Assembly (NCBI RefSeq): GCF_000425385.1
Contig: NZ_AUDI01000016.1
Coordinates: 186,001-250,000 of the forward strand
Reading direction: 5' to 3'
Source: Pseudoduganella violaceinigra DSM 15887
Lineage (GTDB): Bacteria; Pseudomonadota; Gammaproteobacteria; Burkholderiales; Burkholderiaceae_D
Length of the DNA stretch: 64,000 bases
In this document: positions 38,104 to 48,942 of the stretch, piece after piece
Position numbering within the stretch: the first letter of the stretch is position 1
Layout: every line of letters starts with the position of its first letter
The notes under the pieces: generated by a model
Seen by the model: only the letters and a program-made list of their open reading frames with translations
What the model was told of the DNA's origin: nothing
The model's database searches: none
Translations under genes and position numbers: made by a program

Positions 38104-39215
38104 GTTTGTACCAGCTTTCTATGTCGCTGGATCGACATCAGGATGCCCGATGCCAGACCCAGTGTCAGCAGCGCAGTGCCACCGTAGCTTATGAACGGCA
38201 GCGGCACGCCCACTACCGGAAGAATACCGCTCACCATGCCCATATTGACGAAGGCATAGGTGAAGAAAATCATCGTGATGGCGCCCGCCAGCAGGCGCGT
38301 GAACAGGTTCGGCGCGTTCGACGCGATCATCAGCCCGCGGCCGATCAGCAGCAGGTAGAAGAACATCAGGACCAGGTTGCCAACCAGGCCGAATTCCTCC
38401 GAATACACGGCGAAGATGAAGTCGGTGGTGCGCTCCGGGATGAATTCCAGGTGCGCCTGGGTGCCCAGGGTCCAGCCCTTGCCGGTGATGCCGCCGGAGC
38501 CGATCGCAATGGTCGACTGGATGATGTGGAAGCCCTTGCCCAGCGGGTCGGAAGTCGGGTCGATCAGGGTCATAATGCGTTCGCGCTGGTAGTCGTGCAT
38601 CATCGACCAGGCGATCGGCAGGCAGGCCGCCCCCATCAGGACCAGGGCCAGGATGGCTTTCCACGCCAGGCCGGCCAGGAAGATCACGCAGGCGCCAGCC
38701 GCCACCACCAGCAGCGCCGTGCCCAAGTCGGGCTGGCGCGCGATCAGGAATACCGGCACCAGCAGCAGCAAGGCGCCCAGCGCATAGGCTTGCCAGCGCA
38801 TGTGGCCATGGCGCTGCTGGAAATACCAGGCCAGCATCAGCGGCACCGCGATCTTGGCGAATTCGGAAGGCTGGATCTGGATGAAGCCCAGGTTCAGCCA
38901 GCGGCGCGCGCCCAGTTTGATGGTGCCAAACAGCGCCACCGCGATCAGCAGCGACACGGTCACCGCATAAGCGGGCAGCGCGATGCGCATCATGTTCTGC
39001 GGCGAGACGTTGGCCACGGCCCACATCACGAAGAAGGACATGGCGATATTGCGCAGCTGGTCCTCGATCTTGCCGGGGATGCCGATGCTGGCCGAGTACA
39101 AGGCCACCAGGCTGGTCGCCAGCAGAAGCACGATGACCAGCATCAGCGGGCCGTCGAATACGGTTAAATAGGGGCGCATGCGCCGCCAGATGGAACGCCG
39201 TTCATTGATTGGCAT
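38100..39215 (-). CDS. rodA: Rod-shape SEDS glycosyltransferase RodA
   Basis: 371 residues, about ten membrane segments. SEDS-family peptidoglycan polymerase of the elongasome that partners PBP2 (mrdA, 9 bases upstream). Family signatures include AGITMIFFTYAFVNMGMVSG and VGVPLPFISYGGTA near the C-terminus. ATG with a strong AAGGAGAG site. Confidence 0.96.
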   Translation of the reverse strand: MPINERRSIWRRMRPYLTVFDGPLMLVIVLLLATSLVALYSASIGIPGKIEDQLRNIAMSFFVMWAVANVSPQNMMRIALPAYAVTVSLLIAVALFGTIKLGARRWLNLGFIQIQPSEFAKIAVPLMLAWYFQQRHGHMRWQAYALGALLLLVPVFLIARQPDLGTALLVVAAGACVIFLAGLAWKAILALVLMGAACLPIAWSMMHDYQRERIMTLIDPTSDPLGKGFHIIQSTIAIGSGGITGKGWTLGTQAHLEFIPERTTDFIFAVYSEEFGLVGNLVLMFFYLLLIGRGLMIASNAPNLFTRLLAGAITMIFFTYAFVNMGMVSGILPVVGVPLPFISYGGTALLTLGLASGILMSIQRHRKLVQT

Positions 39216-39224
39216 GCTCTCTCC

Positions 39225-41279
39225 TTACTCTTTCCTGCGCGGCGGGCCGACCGGCGCTTTCTGCTCGGTGGCCGGGGCCGGCGGCGGCGCCGGCTGATCG
39301 GCCTGCTGCTGGGCGGCCGCGCGGCGCTCGGCGGCGGCTTCCACATCCGCTTCCGGCAATTCTTCCACCGGCACGTTGACCGCGTCTTCCTTCGGCACCG
39401 GCGTGGTGTCCTTGCCGTCCGGGCGCTTGCCCAGCAGCCAGTAGTCCAGCACCTTGCGCGCGATCGGCGCCGCCTCGACGCCGCCGAAACCGGCATTTTC
39501 GACGATCAGGGCCAGCGCGATCTTCGGCTTGTCGGCCGGCGCGAACGCGGTGAACCAGGCGTTGTCGCGCAGGCGTTCGTCCAGCTTGGCCGCGTTGTAC
39601 TTCTCGTTGGCCTTGATCGCCACCACCTGCGCCGTGCCGGTCTTGCCGCCGACGGTGTAGCCGGCGTTCAGGAAAGCGCGGTAGCCGGTGGCGCCCGGCT
39701 GCGTCGTCACGCCCACCATGGCGTCCTTGATGAAATCGATATTGGCCTGCTTGAGCGGGATGCGATAACTTTCCTTCGCCACGGTCAGGGTGCGCTGGCG
39801 GGTGCCGCCGTCTTCGATGATCTTGACCAGGTGCGGCTTCATCACCACGCCGTTGTTGGACAGGTTGGCCACCGCGTGCGCCACCTGCAGCGGGGTGTAG
39901 GAATTGTAGCCGGAGCCGTTGGAGACGGAAATCGTGTCGCCGCCCACCCACTTGCCGGCCGCCGGGTTTTTCCTGAAGCGGGCGCGCTTCCATTCCTGCG
40001 AAGGCAGCACCCCGGTCTTTTCGTTTTCCAGGTCGATGCCGGTCTTCTCGCCGAAACCGAACGGCTTCATGAAGTCGTGGATCAGGTCGATCCCCATGTC
40101 GCGGCCCAGGATGTAGTAGTAGGTATTGCAGGACAACACGATCGACTTGCGCATGTCGACCATGCCATGGCCGCCGGCCACGTCGTCGCGGAACTTGTGG
40201 TCGCCCAGGTAGAAGAAACCCGGATCGGCAATGGCCTGGCCGGTGGTGCGCTTGCCCGTCTCCAGCGCCGCCAGCGCCATGAAGGGCTTGAAGGTGGACC
40301 CGGGCGCGTAGGTGCCGGACAGCGGGCGGTTCATGAGCGGCTTGTCGAGCGAGGTATTGAGCTCGTTCCAGCTTTGCGCGTCGATGCCATCGACGAACAG
40401 GTTGGGGTCGTAGCCCGGACGCGACACATAGGCCAGCACGTCGCCGGTGCTCGGTTCGATCGCCACCAGGGCGCCGCGGCGCTGGCCGAAAGCTTCCTCC
40501 GCCACTTTCTGCAATTCGATGTCGATCGACAGGATCAGGTTGGAGCCCGGCGTGGCAGGGGTCCGCGACAGCGTGCGGATGGCGCGTCCGCCGGCCGTCT
40601 TTTCCACCTCCTCGTAGCCGGTGGTCCCGTGCAGCTGGCGCTCGTAGCTTTTTTCCAGCCCTTCCTTGCCCATATGCTCGGTGCCGTTGTAATTGGCCTC
40701 GTACTCGGTGCCCTCCAGGGCCTTGGCTTCGGCCTGGTTGATGCGGCCGATGTAACCGATCACGTGCGACGCCACCTCGCCCAACGGGTACTGGCGGAAC
40801 AGGCGCGCCTGGATATCGACGCCGGCGAAGCGGAAACGGTTGGCGGCAAAGCGCGCCACCTCCTCGTCGGTCAGGCGGCTGCGCAGCGGAATGCTGGAGA
40901 AGCTTTTCGATTCCTCCATCAGCTTCTTGAAGCGGCGCCGGTCTTTCGGCGTCACTTCCACCAGCTTGGCCAGGCCGTCGATCACGTCGTCCACCGGCAG
41001 CACCAGCTTGGACGGTGTGATTTCCAGCGTAATGGCGGAATAATTGCGCGCCAGGACCACGCCGTTGCGGTCCAGGATCAGGCCGCGGCTCGGTACGATC
41101 GGCACCACCGCGATGCGGTTGTCCTCGGCCTTGGCGATGTAGTCGCTATGCTTGACCACCTGCAGCCAGATGAAGCGCGCCAGCAGCAGCGCGAAGCAGA
41201 CGAACACCAGCCCGCCCAGTACGGTCAGCCGCACCCGGAAACGGTGCAAGTCCTGCTCTGTATTCTTGAACTCGGTCAT
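39225..41279 (-). CDS. mrdA: Penicillin-binding protein 2
   Basis: 684 residues. One N-terminal membrane anchor (about 18-40), a pedestal domain and a transpeptidase domain. The catalytic serine is in GSTFKPF (S-x-x-K), with S-C-N as the second motif and K-T-G in VGGKTGTAQV. A Pro/Ala/Glu-rich tail follows (about 645-684). Cross-links peptidoglycan in the side wall together with RodA. It starts 2 bases after mreD. Confidence 0.97.
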   Translation of the reverse strand: MTEFKNTEQDLHRFRVRLTVLGGLVFVCFALLLARFIWLQVVKHSDYIAKAEDNRIAVVPIVPSRGLILDRNGVVLARNYSAITLEITPSKLVLPVDDVIDGLAKLVEVTPKDRRRFKKLMEESKSFSSIPLRSRLTDEEVARFAANRFRFAGVDIQARLFRQYPLGEVASHVIGYIGRINQAEAKALEGTEYEANYNGTEHMGKEGLEKSYERQLHGTTGYEEVEKTAGGRAIRTLSRTPATPGSNLILSIDIELQKVAEEAFGQRRGALVAIEPSTGDVLAYVSRPGYDPNLFVDGIDAQSWNELNTSLDKPLMNRPLSGTYAPGSTFKPFMALAALETGKRTTGQAIADPGFFYLGDHKFRDDVAGGHGMVDMRKSIVLSCNTYYYILGRDMGIDLIHDFMKPFGFGEKTGIDLENEKTGVLPSQEWKRARFRKNPAAGKWVGGDTISVSNGSGYNSYTPLQVAHAVANLSNNGVVMKPHLVKIIEDGGTRQRTLTVAKESYRIPLKQANIDFIKDAMVGVTTQPGATGYRAFLNAGYTVGGKTGTAQVVAIKANEKYNAAKLDERLRDNAWFTAFAPADKPKIALALIVENAGFGGVEAAPIARKVLDYWLLGKRPDGKDTTPVPKEDAVNVPVEELPEADVEAAAERRAAAQQQADQPAPPPAPATEQKAPVGPPRRKE

Positions 41280-41281
41280 GC

Positions 41282-41794
41282 TCAGATGGGGCGGGTATGG
41301 TCTTTATCCACCGCGCGGCGCTGCGGCGCCAGCAGCAGCATGGTGGCCAGCGGCCAAAGCAGGGCCGTGACCGCGCTTTCGATGAAATAGAACCAGCCGG
41401 GGAATTTGCCGGCCACGATGAAGCGCACCACCATTTGCACGATCTGCGCCAGCAGCAGCAGCGGCAGCACATGCAGGATCTGGGTCGTGACGCGGAACCA
41501 CAGGATACGGCGGTGCAGCATGATGGCGAAATACGACAGCAGCGTATACGCCAGGGCGTTCTCGCCCAGCAGCGACGCGTCGTGCACGTCCATCAGCAGC
41601 CCGAGGAAGAAGGCGGTGCCGATGCCGACCTTGCGCGGCTGGTGCACGCCCCAGAACACCAGGGTCAGCGCCACGAAATCCGGCGCCGCGATAAAGCGGC
41701 CCCAGGGCAGCATATTCAGCAGCACGGCGCAGAGCAGGCTGAAGCCGATGAACAGCGGGCTGACCGGCAGCAGGATGTATTGTGGACGGTTCAT
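41282..41794 (-). CDS. mreD: Rod-shape-determining protein MreD
   Basis: 170 residues, about five membrane segments, with the usual short polar N-terminus. The start at 41794 overlaps the mreC stop (ATGA). A longer reading upstream in this frame is only mreC shadow. Part of the MreBCD complex anchoring cell-wall elongation. Confidence 0.93.
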   Translation of the reverse strand: MNRPQYILLPVSPLFIGFSLLCAVLLNMLPWGRFIAAPDFVALTLVFWGVHQPRKVGIGTAFFLGLLMDVHDASLLGENALAYTLLSYFAIMLHRRILWFRVTTQILHVLPLLLLAQIVQMVVRFIVAGKFPGWFYFIESAVTALLWPLATMLLLAPQRRAVDKDHTRPI

Positions 41795-42753
41795 CGGGCG
41801 ACCTCCTTCGGAGCCTGGGCAGCCGCCGCGGTGGTATCGGCGGCGGCAGCGGCGGCGCTGTCCTTGCCCTTCTTCTTGGGCTTGACGGGCGGCTCCTCTT
41901 CCGGAGGGCGCGGCGGCAAGTCCGGCAGCGACATCAGGATCAGCAGCGCCGTATTGCGCTCGGTGCCGGCCAGCGGCGCGCAGATCACGCGGCCGAAGGC
42001 GCCGGCGGCATTGCTCTCCACTTGCACTACGCGCGCCACGGCCAGGCCGGCCGGATAAACGCCGTCGATGCCGGAGGTAATCAGGATATCGCCGACCACC
42101 ACATCGGCTGTCGGCGCCATGAAGCGCAGGTCCAGGTTGCCCGATTGCCCGCGCCCGACCGCCACCGAACGTAGGCCGTTGCGCAGGATCTGCACGGGAA
42201 TCGCCTGCTCCTTGTCGGTCAGCAGCGTCACTTCGGACGTGAACGGGAATACCCGCGTCACCTGCCCCACCACGCCCTGGTTGTCGATCACCGGCAAGCC
42301 CGCCGACACGCCATGCTGGGTGCCGCGGTTCAGGATCACCTTGCGCGTGAAGACGTCGCGCGCGTCGTACAGGATCTCGGCCAGCTGCGACTTGCCGGGC
42401 ACGCGCTGCTGCGCGTCCAGCAGCTTGCGCAGCTGGTTGTTTTCGGCCTGGTAGAGCTGCGCCTGCTGCAGGGCCTGGGAAGCGGCGATCTGCTGCTGCT
42501 GCAAGGTGCTGACCTGCTTTTCCAGCTTCGACAGGGTGGAGAAATAATCGCCCATGCCGTAGATGGCATCGCGCGGCAGCAATGCGATCTTCTGCAGGGG
42601 ATAGAGGACAAAGCCGACGCCCTGCCGTACTGTCGACAGCGCGTTGACGCGCGAATCGGCCAGCAGCAGCGCGATCGAGATGCACGCGAACACCATCATC
42701 TTGAAACGGGCGGACGCGCCTTGCTTGAACAGTGGCGGTGGACTGTATTCCAT
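41791..42753 (-). CDS. mreC: Rod-shape-determining protein MreC
   Basis: 320 residues. Short cytoplasmic N-terminus, one membrane segment (about 14-36), a coiled coil (about 68-105, LSKLEKQVSTLQQQQ), then the beta-barrel periplasmic domain (VGQVTRVFPFTSEV, ILITSGIDGVYPAG). A Pro/Lys/Ala-rich tail ends it. ATG at 42753 was taken; a TTG nine bases upstream is in frame but less likely. Confidence 0.95.
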   Translation of the reverse strand: MEYSPPPLFKQGASARFKMMVFACISIALLLADSRVNALSTVRQGVGFVLYPLQKIALLPRDAIYGMGDYFSTLSKLEKQVSTLQQQQIAASQALQQAQLYQAENNQLRKLLDAQQRVPGKSQLAEILYDARDVFTRKVILNRGTQHGVSAGLPVIDNQGVVGQVTRVFPFTSEVTLLTDKEQAIPVQILRNGLRSVAVGRGQSGNLDLRFMAPTADVVVGDILITSGIDGVYPAGLAVARVVQVESNAAGAFGRVICAPLAGTERNTALLILMSLPDLPPRPPEEEPPVKPKKKGKDSAAAAAADTTAAAAQAPKEVAR

Positions 42754-42767
42754 GGCTTCCAATTGAT

Positions 42768-42789
42768 AAGGGCAGCTTGCGCTGCCCTT
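42768..42789 (-). terminator. Hairpin between mreB and mreC
   Basis: Perfect 9-bp stem AAGGGCAGC / GCTGCCCTT with a GCAA tetraloop on the minus strand, 10 bases after the mreB stop. Only two Ts follow before A, so it is probably a partial terminator or RNA-stabilising hairpin that lets mreB exceed mreCD, as in other bacteria. Confidence 0.65.
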
Positions 42790-42799
42790 TTACTCAACC

Positions 42800-43933
<1,134 letters not shown>

Positions 43934-43943
43934 TTAACCCGCG

Positions 43944-43958
43944 ATTGTACCTTATAAT
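43944..43958. promoter_or_regulatory. Back-to-back -10 boxes, mreB/gatC
   Basis: In the 240-base divergent gap, TATAAT (43953-43958) faces gatC and TACAAT on the opposite strand (43944-43949) faces mreB; they are 3 bases apart. Neither has a good -35 hexamer at 16-18 bases, so they are only candidates. Confidence 0.35.
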
Positions 43959-44083
43959 CTACAGCTTATTTGCCTTAAATCCACTCTATTGTGCGAGCGT
44001 GCAACCGTTGAATTATGCGGCGTTCGCCGCGATTTAACTGGTAAAAGGCAACCGATCCAATAAATTACATTTCTGACAATTCC

Positions 44084-44383
44084 ATGTCCCTGACACTAAC
44101 TGACGTTACCCGCATTGCCAATCTGGCGCAGCTGGAGATGGACCAGGCCCAGACCGCCGATATGCTAGACAAGCTGAATGGCATTTTTGCGCTGGCCGAG
44201 CAGATGAAAACCGTGGATACCGAGGGTGTCGCCCCGCTGTCCCACCCGCTGGCCAATGCCATGCAGGTCGCCCTGCGCCTGCGCGAAGACGCGGCCACCG
44301 AGCCGAATCGCCGCGAGGAATACCAGCAAGTGGCGCCGAAGACCGAAGATGGCCTGTATTTGGTGCCGAAAGTGATCGAATAA
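44084..44383 (+). CDS. gatC: Asp/Glu-tRNA amidotransferase subunit C
   Basis: 99 residues, the usual length. Wraps between GatA and GatB in the complex that converts Glu-tRNA(Gln) and Asp-tRNA(Asn) to their amides. The conserved motifs IANLAQLEMD and the PLSHPL region are present. First gene of gatCAB. Confidence 0.95.
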   Translation: MSLTLTDVTRIANLAQLEMDQAQTADMLDKLNGIFALAEQMKTVDTEGVAPLSHPLANAMQVALRLREDAATEPNRREEYQQVAPKTEDGLYLVPKVIE

Positions 44384-44464
44384 AACCGGGAAACTCGCAG
44401 TGAGGGACGGGGGCTGGACCTAGGGCCGGTCCCCGCCGGTTTACCGGTTTAAAAAGGAAAACGA
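44384..44464 (+). promoter_or_regulatory. gatC-gatA spacer with hairpins and RBS
   Basis: 81 bases. AAACCGG (44383-44389) can pair with CCGGTTT (44444-44450), enclosing GGACC/GGTCC (44416-44420, 44428-44432). The right arm contains GGTTTACCGG, a sequence also seen next to other intergenic palindromes here. AAAAAGGAAAA (44451-44461) is the gatA ribosome binding site, directly behind the right arm. Confidence 0.45.
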
Positions 44465-45940
44465 ATGCACACTAAAACAATCAAAGAGCTCTCCGAGCTC
44501 CTGCAAAAAAAGGAAGTCAGCGCCGTCCAGCTGGCCACCCACTTCCTCGACCGCATTGAAAAAAGCGACCTGAATGCCTTCCTGCACGTGGACCGCGCCC
44601 TGACGCTGGCCCAGGCGGAAGAAGCCGACAAGCGCATCGCCAACGGCACCGCCACGCCCCTGACCGGTGTGCCGATCGCGCACAAGGACATTTTCGTGAC
44701 CAAGGGCTGGCGCTCGACCGCCGGCTCGAAAATGCTGGCCAACTACACCAGCCCCTTCGACGCCACCGTGGTGCGGAAGATGCTGGACGCCGGCATGGTC
44801 AACCTGGGCAAGCTGAATTGCGACGAATTCGCCATGGGTTCCTCGAATGAGAACTCGGCCTTCGGCGCCGTGAAAAACCCGTGGGACAAGTCGGCCGTAC
44901 CGGGCGGCTCCTCCGGCGGCTCGGCCGCCGCCGTCGCCGCGCGCCTGGCGCCGGGCGTGACCGGCACCGATACCGGCGGCTCGATCCGCCAGCCGGCATC
45001 GTTCTGCGGCATCACCGGCATCAAGCCGACCTACGGCCGCGCCTCGCGCTTCGGCATGATCGCCTTCGCCTCCTCGCTGGACCAGGCAGGCCCGATGGCG
45101 CAGACCGCGGAAGACTGCGCCCTGCTGCTGTCGGCCATCACCGGCTTCGACGAACGCGATTCGACCAGCCTGACCGTTGAACAAGGCAACGCCGCGGAAG
45201 ACTTCACCCGCGACCTGAACCAGCCGCTGACCGGCCTGCGCATCGGCGTGCCGAAGGAATACTTCGGCGAAGGCCTGGCGGTCGACGTGGAAAAAGCCGT
45301 GCGCGCCGCGCTGGCCAAGTTCGTGGAACTGGGCGCCACCCTGGTCGACATCTCGCTGCCGAACACCGCACTGTCGATCCCGGCCTACTACATGATCGCC
45401 CCGGCGGAAGCCTCGTCCAACCTGTCGCGCTTCGACGGCGTGCGCTACGGCCACCGCGCCGAGGGCTACAAGGATCTGCAGGACATGTACAAGAAGAGCC
45501 GCGCCCAGGGCTTCGGCCCGGAAGTGCAGCGCCGCATCATGGTCGGCACCTACATCCTGTGCCACGGCTACTATGACGCCTACTACCTGAAAGCGCAGAA
45601 GATCCGCCGCAAGATCACGCAGGACTTCGCCAATGTGCTGGGCAGCCAATGCGACGTGATCATGGGCCCGGTGGCCCCGACCGTGGCCTGGGACCTGGGT
45701 TCGAAGTCGGACGATCCGGTAGCGAACTACCTGGCCGACATCTTCACCCTGTCCACCAGCCTGGCCGGCCTGCCTGGCATGTCCATTCCTTGCGGTTTCG
45801 GCGAAGGCGAGAAGAACGCCAACCGCCCGGTAGGCCTGCAAATCATCGGCAACTACTTCGCTGAAGCGAAGCTGCTGAATGTAGCCCACCAGTTCCAGCA
45901 AGCCACCGATTGGCATAAACGCGCTCCGGCCGCGATTTAA
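44465..45940 (+). CDS. gatA: Asp/Glu-tRNA amidotransferase subunit A
   Basis: 491 residues. Amidase-signature enzyme that releases ammonia from glutamine. The Ser-cisSer-Lys triad is Lys74 (IAHKDIF), Ser149 (GGSSGGS, 147-153) and Ser173 ([10 protein letters not shown]); spacing is identical to characterised GatA. Confidence 0.98.
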   Translation: MHTKTIKELSELLQKKEVSAVQLATHFLDRIEKSDLNAFLHVDRALTLAQAEEADKRIANGTATPLTGVPIAHKDIFVTKGWRSTAGSKMLANYTSPFDATVVRKMLDAGMVNLGKLNCDEFAMGSSNENSAFGAVKNPWDKSAVPGGSSGGSAAAVAARLAPGVTGTDTGGSIRQPASFCGITGIKPTYGRASRFGMIAFASSLDQAGPMAQTAEDCALLLSAITGFDERDSTSLTVEQGNAAEDFTRDLNQPLTGLRIGVPKEYFGEGLAVDVEKAVRAALAKFVELGATLVDISLPNTALSIPAYYMIAPAEASSNLSRFDGVRYGHRAEGYKDLQDMYKKSRAQGFGPEVQRRIMVGTYILCHGYYDAYYLKAQKIRRKITQDFANVLGSQCDVIMGPVAPTVAWDLGSKSDDPVANYLADIFTLSTSLAGLPGMSIPCGFGEGEKNANRPVGLQIIGNYFAEAKLLNVAHQFQQATDWHKRAPAAI

Positions 45941-45944
45941 TTCC

Positions 45945-46009
45945 AGGGGTCAGCTCTGGCAAACGGATATCTCGCGCAGCGAAATGTTCGTTTGTCAGAC
46001 CTGACACCT
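45945..46009. repeat. 21-bp imperfect inverted repeat between gatA and gatB
   Basis: Arms 45945-45965 and 45989-46009 match at 18 of 21 positions around a 23-base loop. The left arm begins AGGGGTCAG and the right ends CTGACACCT. It fills most of the 89-base gatA-gatB spacer without a T-run. Shares cores with the elements at 15408, 47503 and 47593. Confidence 0.8.
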
Positions 46010-46029
46010 CTGACGAAAGAGAGAAGAAT

Positions 46030-47490
46030 ATGGAATGGGAAGTCGTTATCGGTATTGAGAACCACGTACAGCTCACCACCGACTCCAAAATTTTCAGCGG
46101 TTCGCCGACCAAGTTCGGCGCCGAACCAAACACCCAGGCCAGCCCGGTCGACCTGGCGCTGCCAGGCGTGCTGCCGGTCATGAACAAGGCCGCCGTTGAG
46201 CGCGCGATCCGCTTCGGCCTGGCCGTGGGCGCGAAAGTCGCCCCGCAGTCGATCTTCGCCCGCAAGAACTACTTCTACCCCGACCTGCCGAAGGGCTACC
46301 AGATCTCGCAGTTCGAAGACCCGGTGGTGCAAGGCGGCCAGCTGACCTTCGGCTACGAGAAGGACGGCAAGTTCGTCACCAAAACCGTCAACCTGACCCG
46401 CGCCCACCTCGAGGAAGACGCCGGCAAGTCGCTGCACGAGGATTACCACGGCATGTCGGGCATCGACCTGAACCGCGCCGGCACGCCGCTGCTGGAAATC
46501 GTGTCCGAGCCTGAAATGCGCAGCGCCGCCGAAGCCGTGGCTTACTGCAAGGCCTTGCACGGCCTGGTGATGTGGCTGGGTATTTGCGACGGCAATATGC
46601 AGGAAGGCTCCTTCCGCTGCGATATCAACGTATCCGTGCGCCCGAAAGGCCAGAAGGAATTCGGCACCCGCTGCGAACTGAAGAACCTGAACTCCTTCCG
46701 CTTTATCGAAGAAGCTGTGCACGTTGAAGTGGCCCGCCAGATCGAGCTGATCGAAGACGGCAAAGCGGTGGTGCAAGCGACCCGCCTGTACGATCCGGAC
46801 AAGAAGGAAACGCGCGAAATGCGCTCGAAGGAAGATGCGCAGGATTACCGCTATTTCCCGGACCCCGACCTGCCGCCGCTGACCATCGGCCAGGATTGGA
46901 TCGAGCGCGTGAAGGCCGGCATGCCTGAACTGCCGGCTGTCATGCGCGATCGCTTCATCAACGAATACAAGCTGCCGGAATATGATGCGCTGATCCTGAC
47001 GTCGTCCAAGGGCATGGCGCTGTACTTTGAAGCCGTTGTCGCCGCCGCAGGCCTGGAAAACGCCAAGGCTGCCGCCAACTGGCTGATGGGCGATGTGTCG
47101 TCGACGCTGAATCGCGAAGGGGTGGAAATCGCCGCCGCGCCTGTACTGCCTGTGCAGCTGGCCGGCATGCTGAAGCGCATCGCCGACGGCACGATCTCCA
47201 ACAAGATCGCCAAGGAAGTATTCGGCGCGATGTGGGAAGCCAAGTCGGAAGACCCGAATCTGGTCGATGTGATCATTGAACAGAAAGGCCTGAAGCAGAT
47301 TTCCGACACCGGCGCGCTGGAAGCGATCGTCAACGAAGTGATCGCCAACAACGAGAAGTCCGTTGAGCAGTACCGTGCCGGCAAGGAAGCGGCCATCAAC
47401 GCCCTGATCGGCCAGGCGATGAAAGCCTCGAAAGGCAAGGCCAACCCGGCCCAGCTGACCGAGCTGCTGAAACAGAAGCTGGCTTCCTAA
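46030..47490 (+). CDS. gatB: Asp/Glu-tRNA amidotransferase subunit B
   Basis: 486 residues. Kinase-like subunit that activates the misacylated tRNA with ATP and receives ammonia from GatA. Opens [15 protein letters not shown]; conserved [15 protein letters not shown] and the C-terminal YqeY-like tail domain (about 330-486) are present. Strong GAGAGAAG ribosome binding site. Confidence 0.98.
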   Translation: MEWEVVIGIENHVQLTTDSKIFSGSPTKFGAEPNTQASPVDLALPGVLPVMNKAAVERAIRFGLAVGAKVAPQSIFARKNYFYPDLPKGYQISQFEDPVVQGGQLTFGYEKDGKFVTKTVNLTRAHLEEDAGKSLHEDYHGMSGIDLNRAGTPLLEIVSEPEMRSAAEAVAYCKALHGLVMWLGICDGNMQEGSFRCDINVSVRPKGQKEFGTRCELKNLNSFRFIEEAVHVEVARQIELIEDGKAVVQATRLYDPDKKETREMRSKEDAQDYRYFPDPDLPPLTIGQDWIERVKAGMPELPAVMRDRFINEYKLPEYDALILTSSKGMALYFEAVVAAAGLENAKAAANWLMGDVSSTLNREGVEIAAAPVLPVQLAGMLKRIADGTISNKIAKEVFGAMWEAKSEDPNLVDVIIEQKGLKQISDTGALEAIVNEVIANNEKSVEQYRAGKEAAINALIGQAMKASKGKANPAQLTELLKQKLAS

Positions 47491-47502
47491 AACCGTTAAC
47501 CG

Positions 47503-47616
47503 GGGTCAGACCCGAAGGGTTGCGGTTGTGCGCTGTTGATCTTCGCAGAAAGTCAAAGACCTTGCCCCTCCCCGGGGCAGCCAGATCATACGGGGTCAGG
47601 CACTTGTGCCTGACCC
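47503..47616. repeat. Palindromic repeats after gatB
   Basis: GGGTC-A-GACCC at 47503-47513, then a perfect 10-bp hairpin GGGTCAGGCA / TGCCTGACCC at 47593-47602 and 47607-47616, followed by GGTTTACCGGG. No T-run. The second hairpin lies inside the end of the convergent hydrolase gene. Confidence 0.75.
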
Positions 47617-48488
47617 TGGTTTACCGGGTTGGCCAGCCGCCCGCACATCCACCGCAAAATATCCGCAAAAATCTCCTCGCGGTTCACTTCATTGAAATTC
47701 TCGTGATAGTTCTCATGCTGCACATGGCATTCCAGCAGCTTGGGATCGACCGTCGCCAGCAGGCTCAAAGTCGCCTTCGCATCGGCCAGCTTGTCATGCC
47801 CCGCCACCACCGCGTATAAAGGCCAGCGCCAGGTCGGCATCTTCTCGGCCAGCCCCTTTTGCGCGCCCTGCAGCGCCACGCCGAAACGCACCGTGCACTC
47901 GCGCGCCCGTACGTCATCCGCCTCATCGCGGTGATGGCGCGCCGTGATCGCCGGATCGTGCGTCAGCAAATCCGTCAGCGACGCCATCGGCACCTTCATG
48001 GTCGGCGCCAGCGCAGCCAGCACACCGGACAACTTCTCCAGCACCACCGGCACCTTGATCGCATTCACGTAATACGGCGACGAGAGCACAAACCCCTTCA
48101 CCAGCGGATCGCGTTCCAGGCATTCCAACCCGAAGCGGGTCGCGATCAGCGCCCCCATCGAATGGCCCATGATGAACACCGGCACGCCGGGATAGTGCTG
48201 CTTGATCCAATGCAGGAACAGCTCCACCTCCTCGACAAAGATGGCGAAATCCGGAATATCGACGCGGCGCGCATTCTCGTGCCCGCACAAATCGAACGCC
48301 ACCGTCGCAAAGCGGTGCTGCTTGAAATACAGCGCAGGCGTCACATAGTCGCCTGCATGCGCCATACCGCCGTGGATCGCCAGCAGCACGCCAGCCGCGG
48401 GCTTTTCCGGTTCCCAGATATGGATCTTGCGTTCAGCGCCGTTGCGGCCCTTGAAAGTAGCAAAGCGGTCTTCGGAGAATCGGTTCAT
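47586..48488 (-). CDS. Alpha/beta hydrolase (lysophospholipase-like)
   Basis: 300 residues. Serine aminopeptidase S33 / monoglyceride-lipase type: HGGMAHAGDY oxyanion region, nucleophile G-H-S-M-G in FIMGHSMGALIA, later Asp in VAGHDKLAD and His in ENYHENFNE. No signal peptide. The last ~12 residues (NQGQAQVPDPV) are encoded by the palindromic repeat, so the C-terminus probably changed when the repeat arrived. Confidence 0.87.
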   Translation of the reverse strand: MNRFSEDRFATFKGRNGAERKIHIWEPEKPAAGVLLAIHGGMAHAGDYVTPALYFKQHRFATVAFDLCGHENARRVDIPDFAIFVEEVELFLHWIKQHYPGVPVFIMGHSMGALIATRFGLECLERDPLVKGFVLSSPYYVNAIKVPVVLEKLSGVLAALAPTMKVPMASLTDLLTHDPAITARHHRDEADDVRARECTVRFGVALQGAQKGLAEKMPTWRWPLYAVVAGHDKLADAKATLSLLATVDPKLLECHVQHENYHENFNEVNREEIFADILRWMCGRLANPVNQGQAQVPDPV

Positions 48489-48492
48489 GCGT

Positions 48493-48870
48493 TCAGGAGG
48501 AAATGCTCAGCGCAATGCCCATCTCCAGCAACAGCGTGAGGTCGGCCAGCGTGAAATCGAGGGTGGTGGATGCGCCCTGGTCGGGCGCGGCGGAAACGAA
48601 GGCGATGCGCAACTCCGCCTGGATCGGCGCGACATCGAAGCTGATGCCGCGCGCCTGGCATTCGTGCAGGTAGGCGCGCACCTGGCGCATCAAGGCGTCG
48701 GGGTTGGGATCGGTTCCCAGCGTTGCGTAAAAGCCGTGGTCAAGCCGGGTGCGTCCGGTCGGGCTGGTATCGCCCTTCTTCCAGTCGCTATCGGGCTCGC
48801 TGGGGAGCCCATCCCGCACATCCGTGACCGCGGCTTCGTCGCCGTACGCCTTGAGCGTTGCGATGTTCAT
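48493..48870 (-). CDS. Hypothetical protein
   Basis: 125 residues from ATG 48870, which has GAGGAAA in good position. Soluble, acidic; no domain recognised. The segment LDFTLADLTLLLEMGIALS near the end is hydrophobic but too polar for a membrane helix. It sits 4 bases before the hydrolase and 72 after pyrE, probably one transcript. Confidence 0.75.
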   Translation of the reverse strand: MNIATLKAYGDEAAVTDVRDGLPSEPDSDWKKGDTSPTGRTRLDHGFYATLGTDPNPDALMRQVRAYLHECQARGISFDVAPIQAELRIAFVSAAPDQGASTTLDFTLADLTLLLEMGIALSISS

Positions 48871-48942
48871 TACTTTCCTCGTTTTAATGTTGTAAGGAAG
48901 CAATCACAGTCTAGCACAACGCCCGGCGGGCGCCAGCACGGC

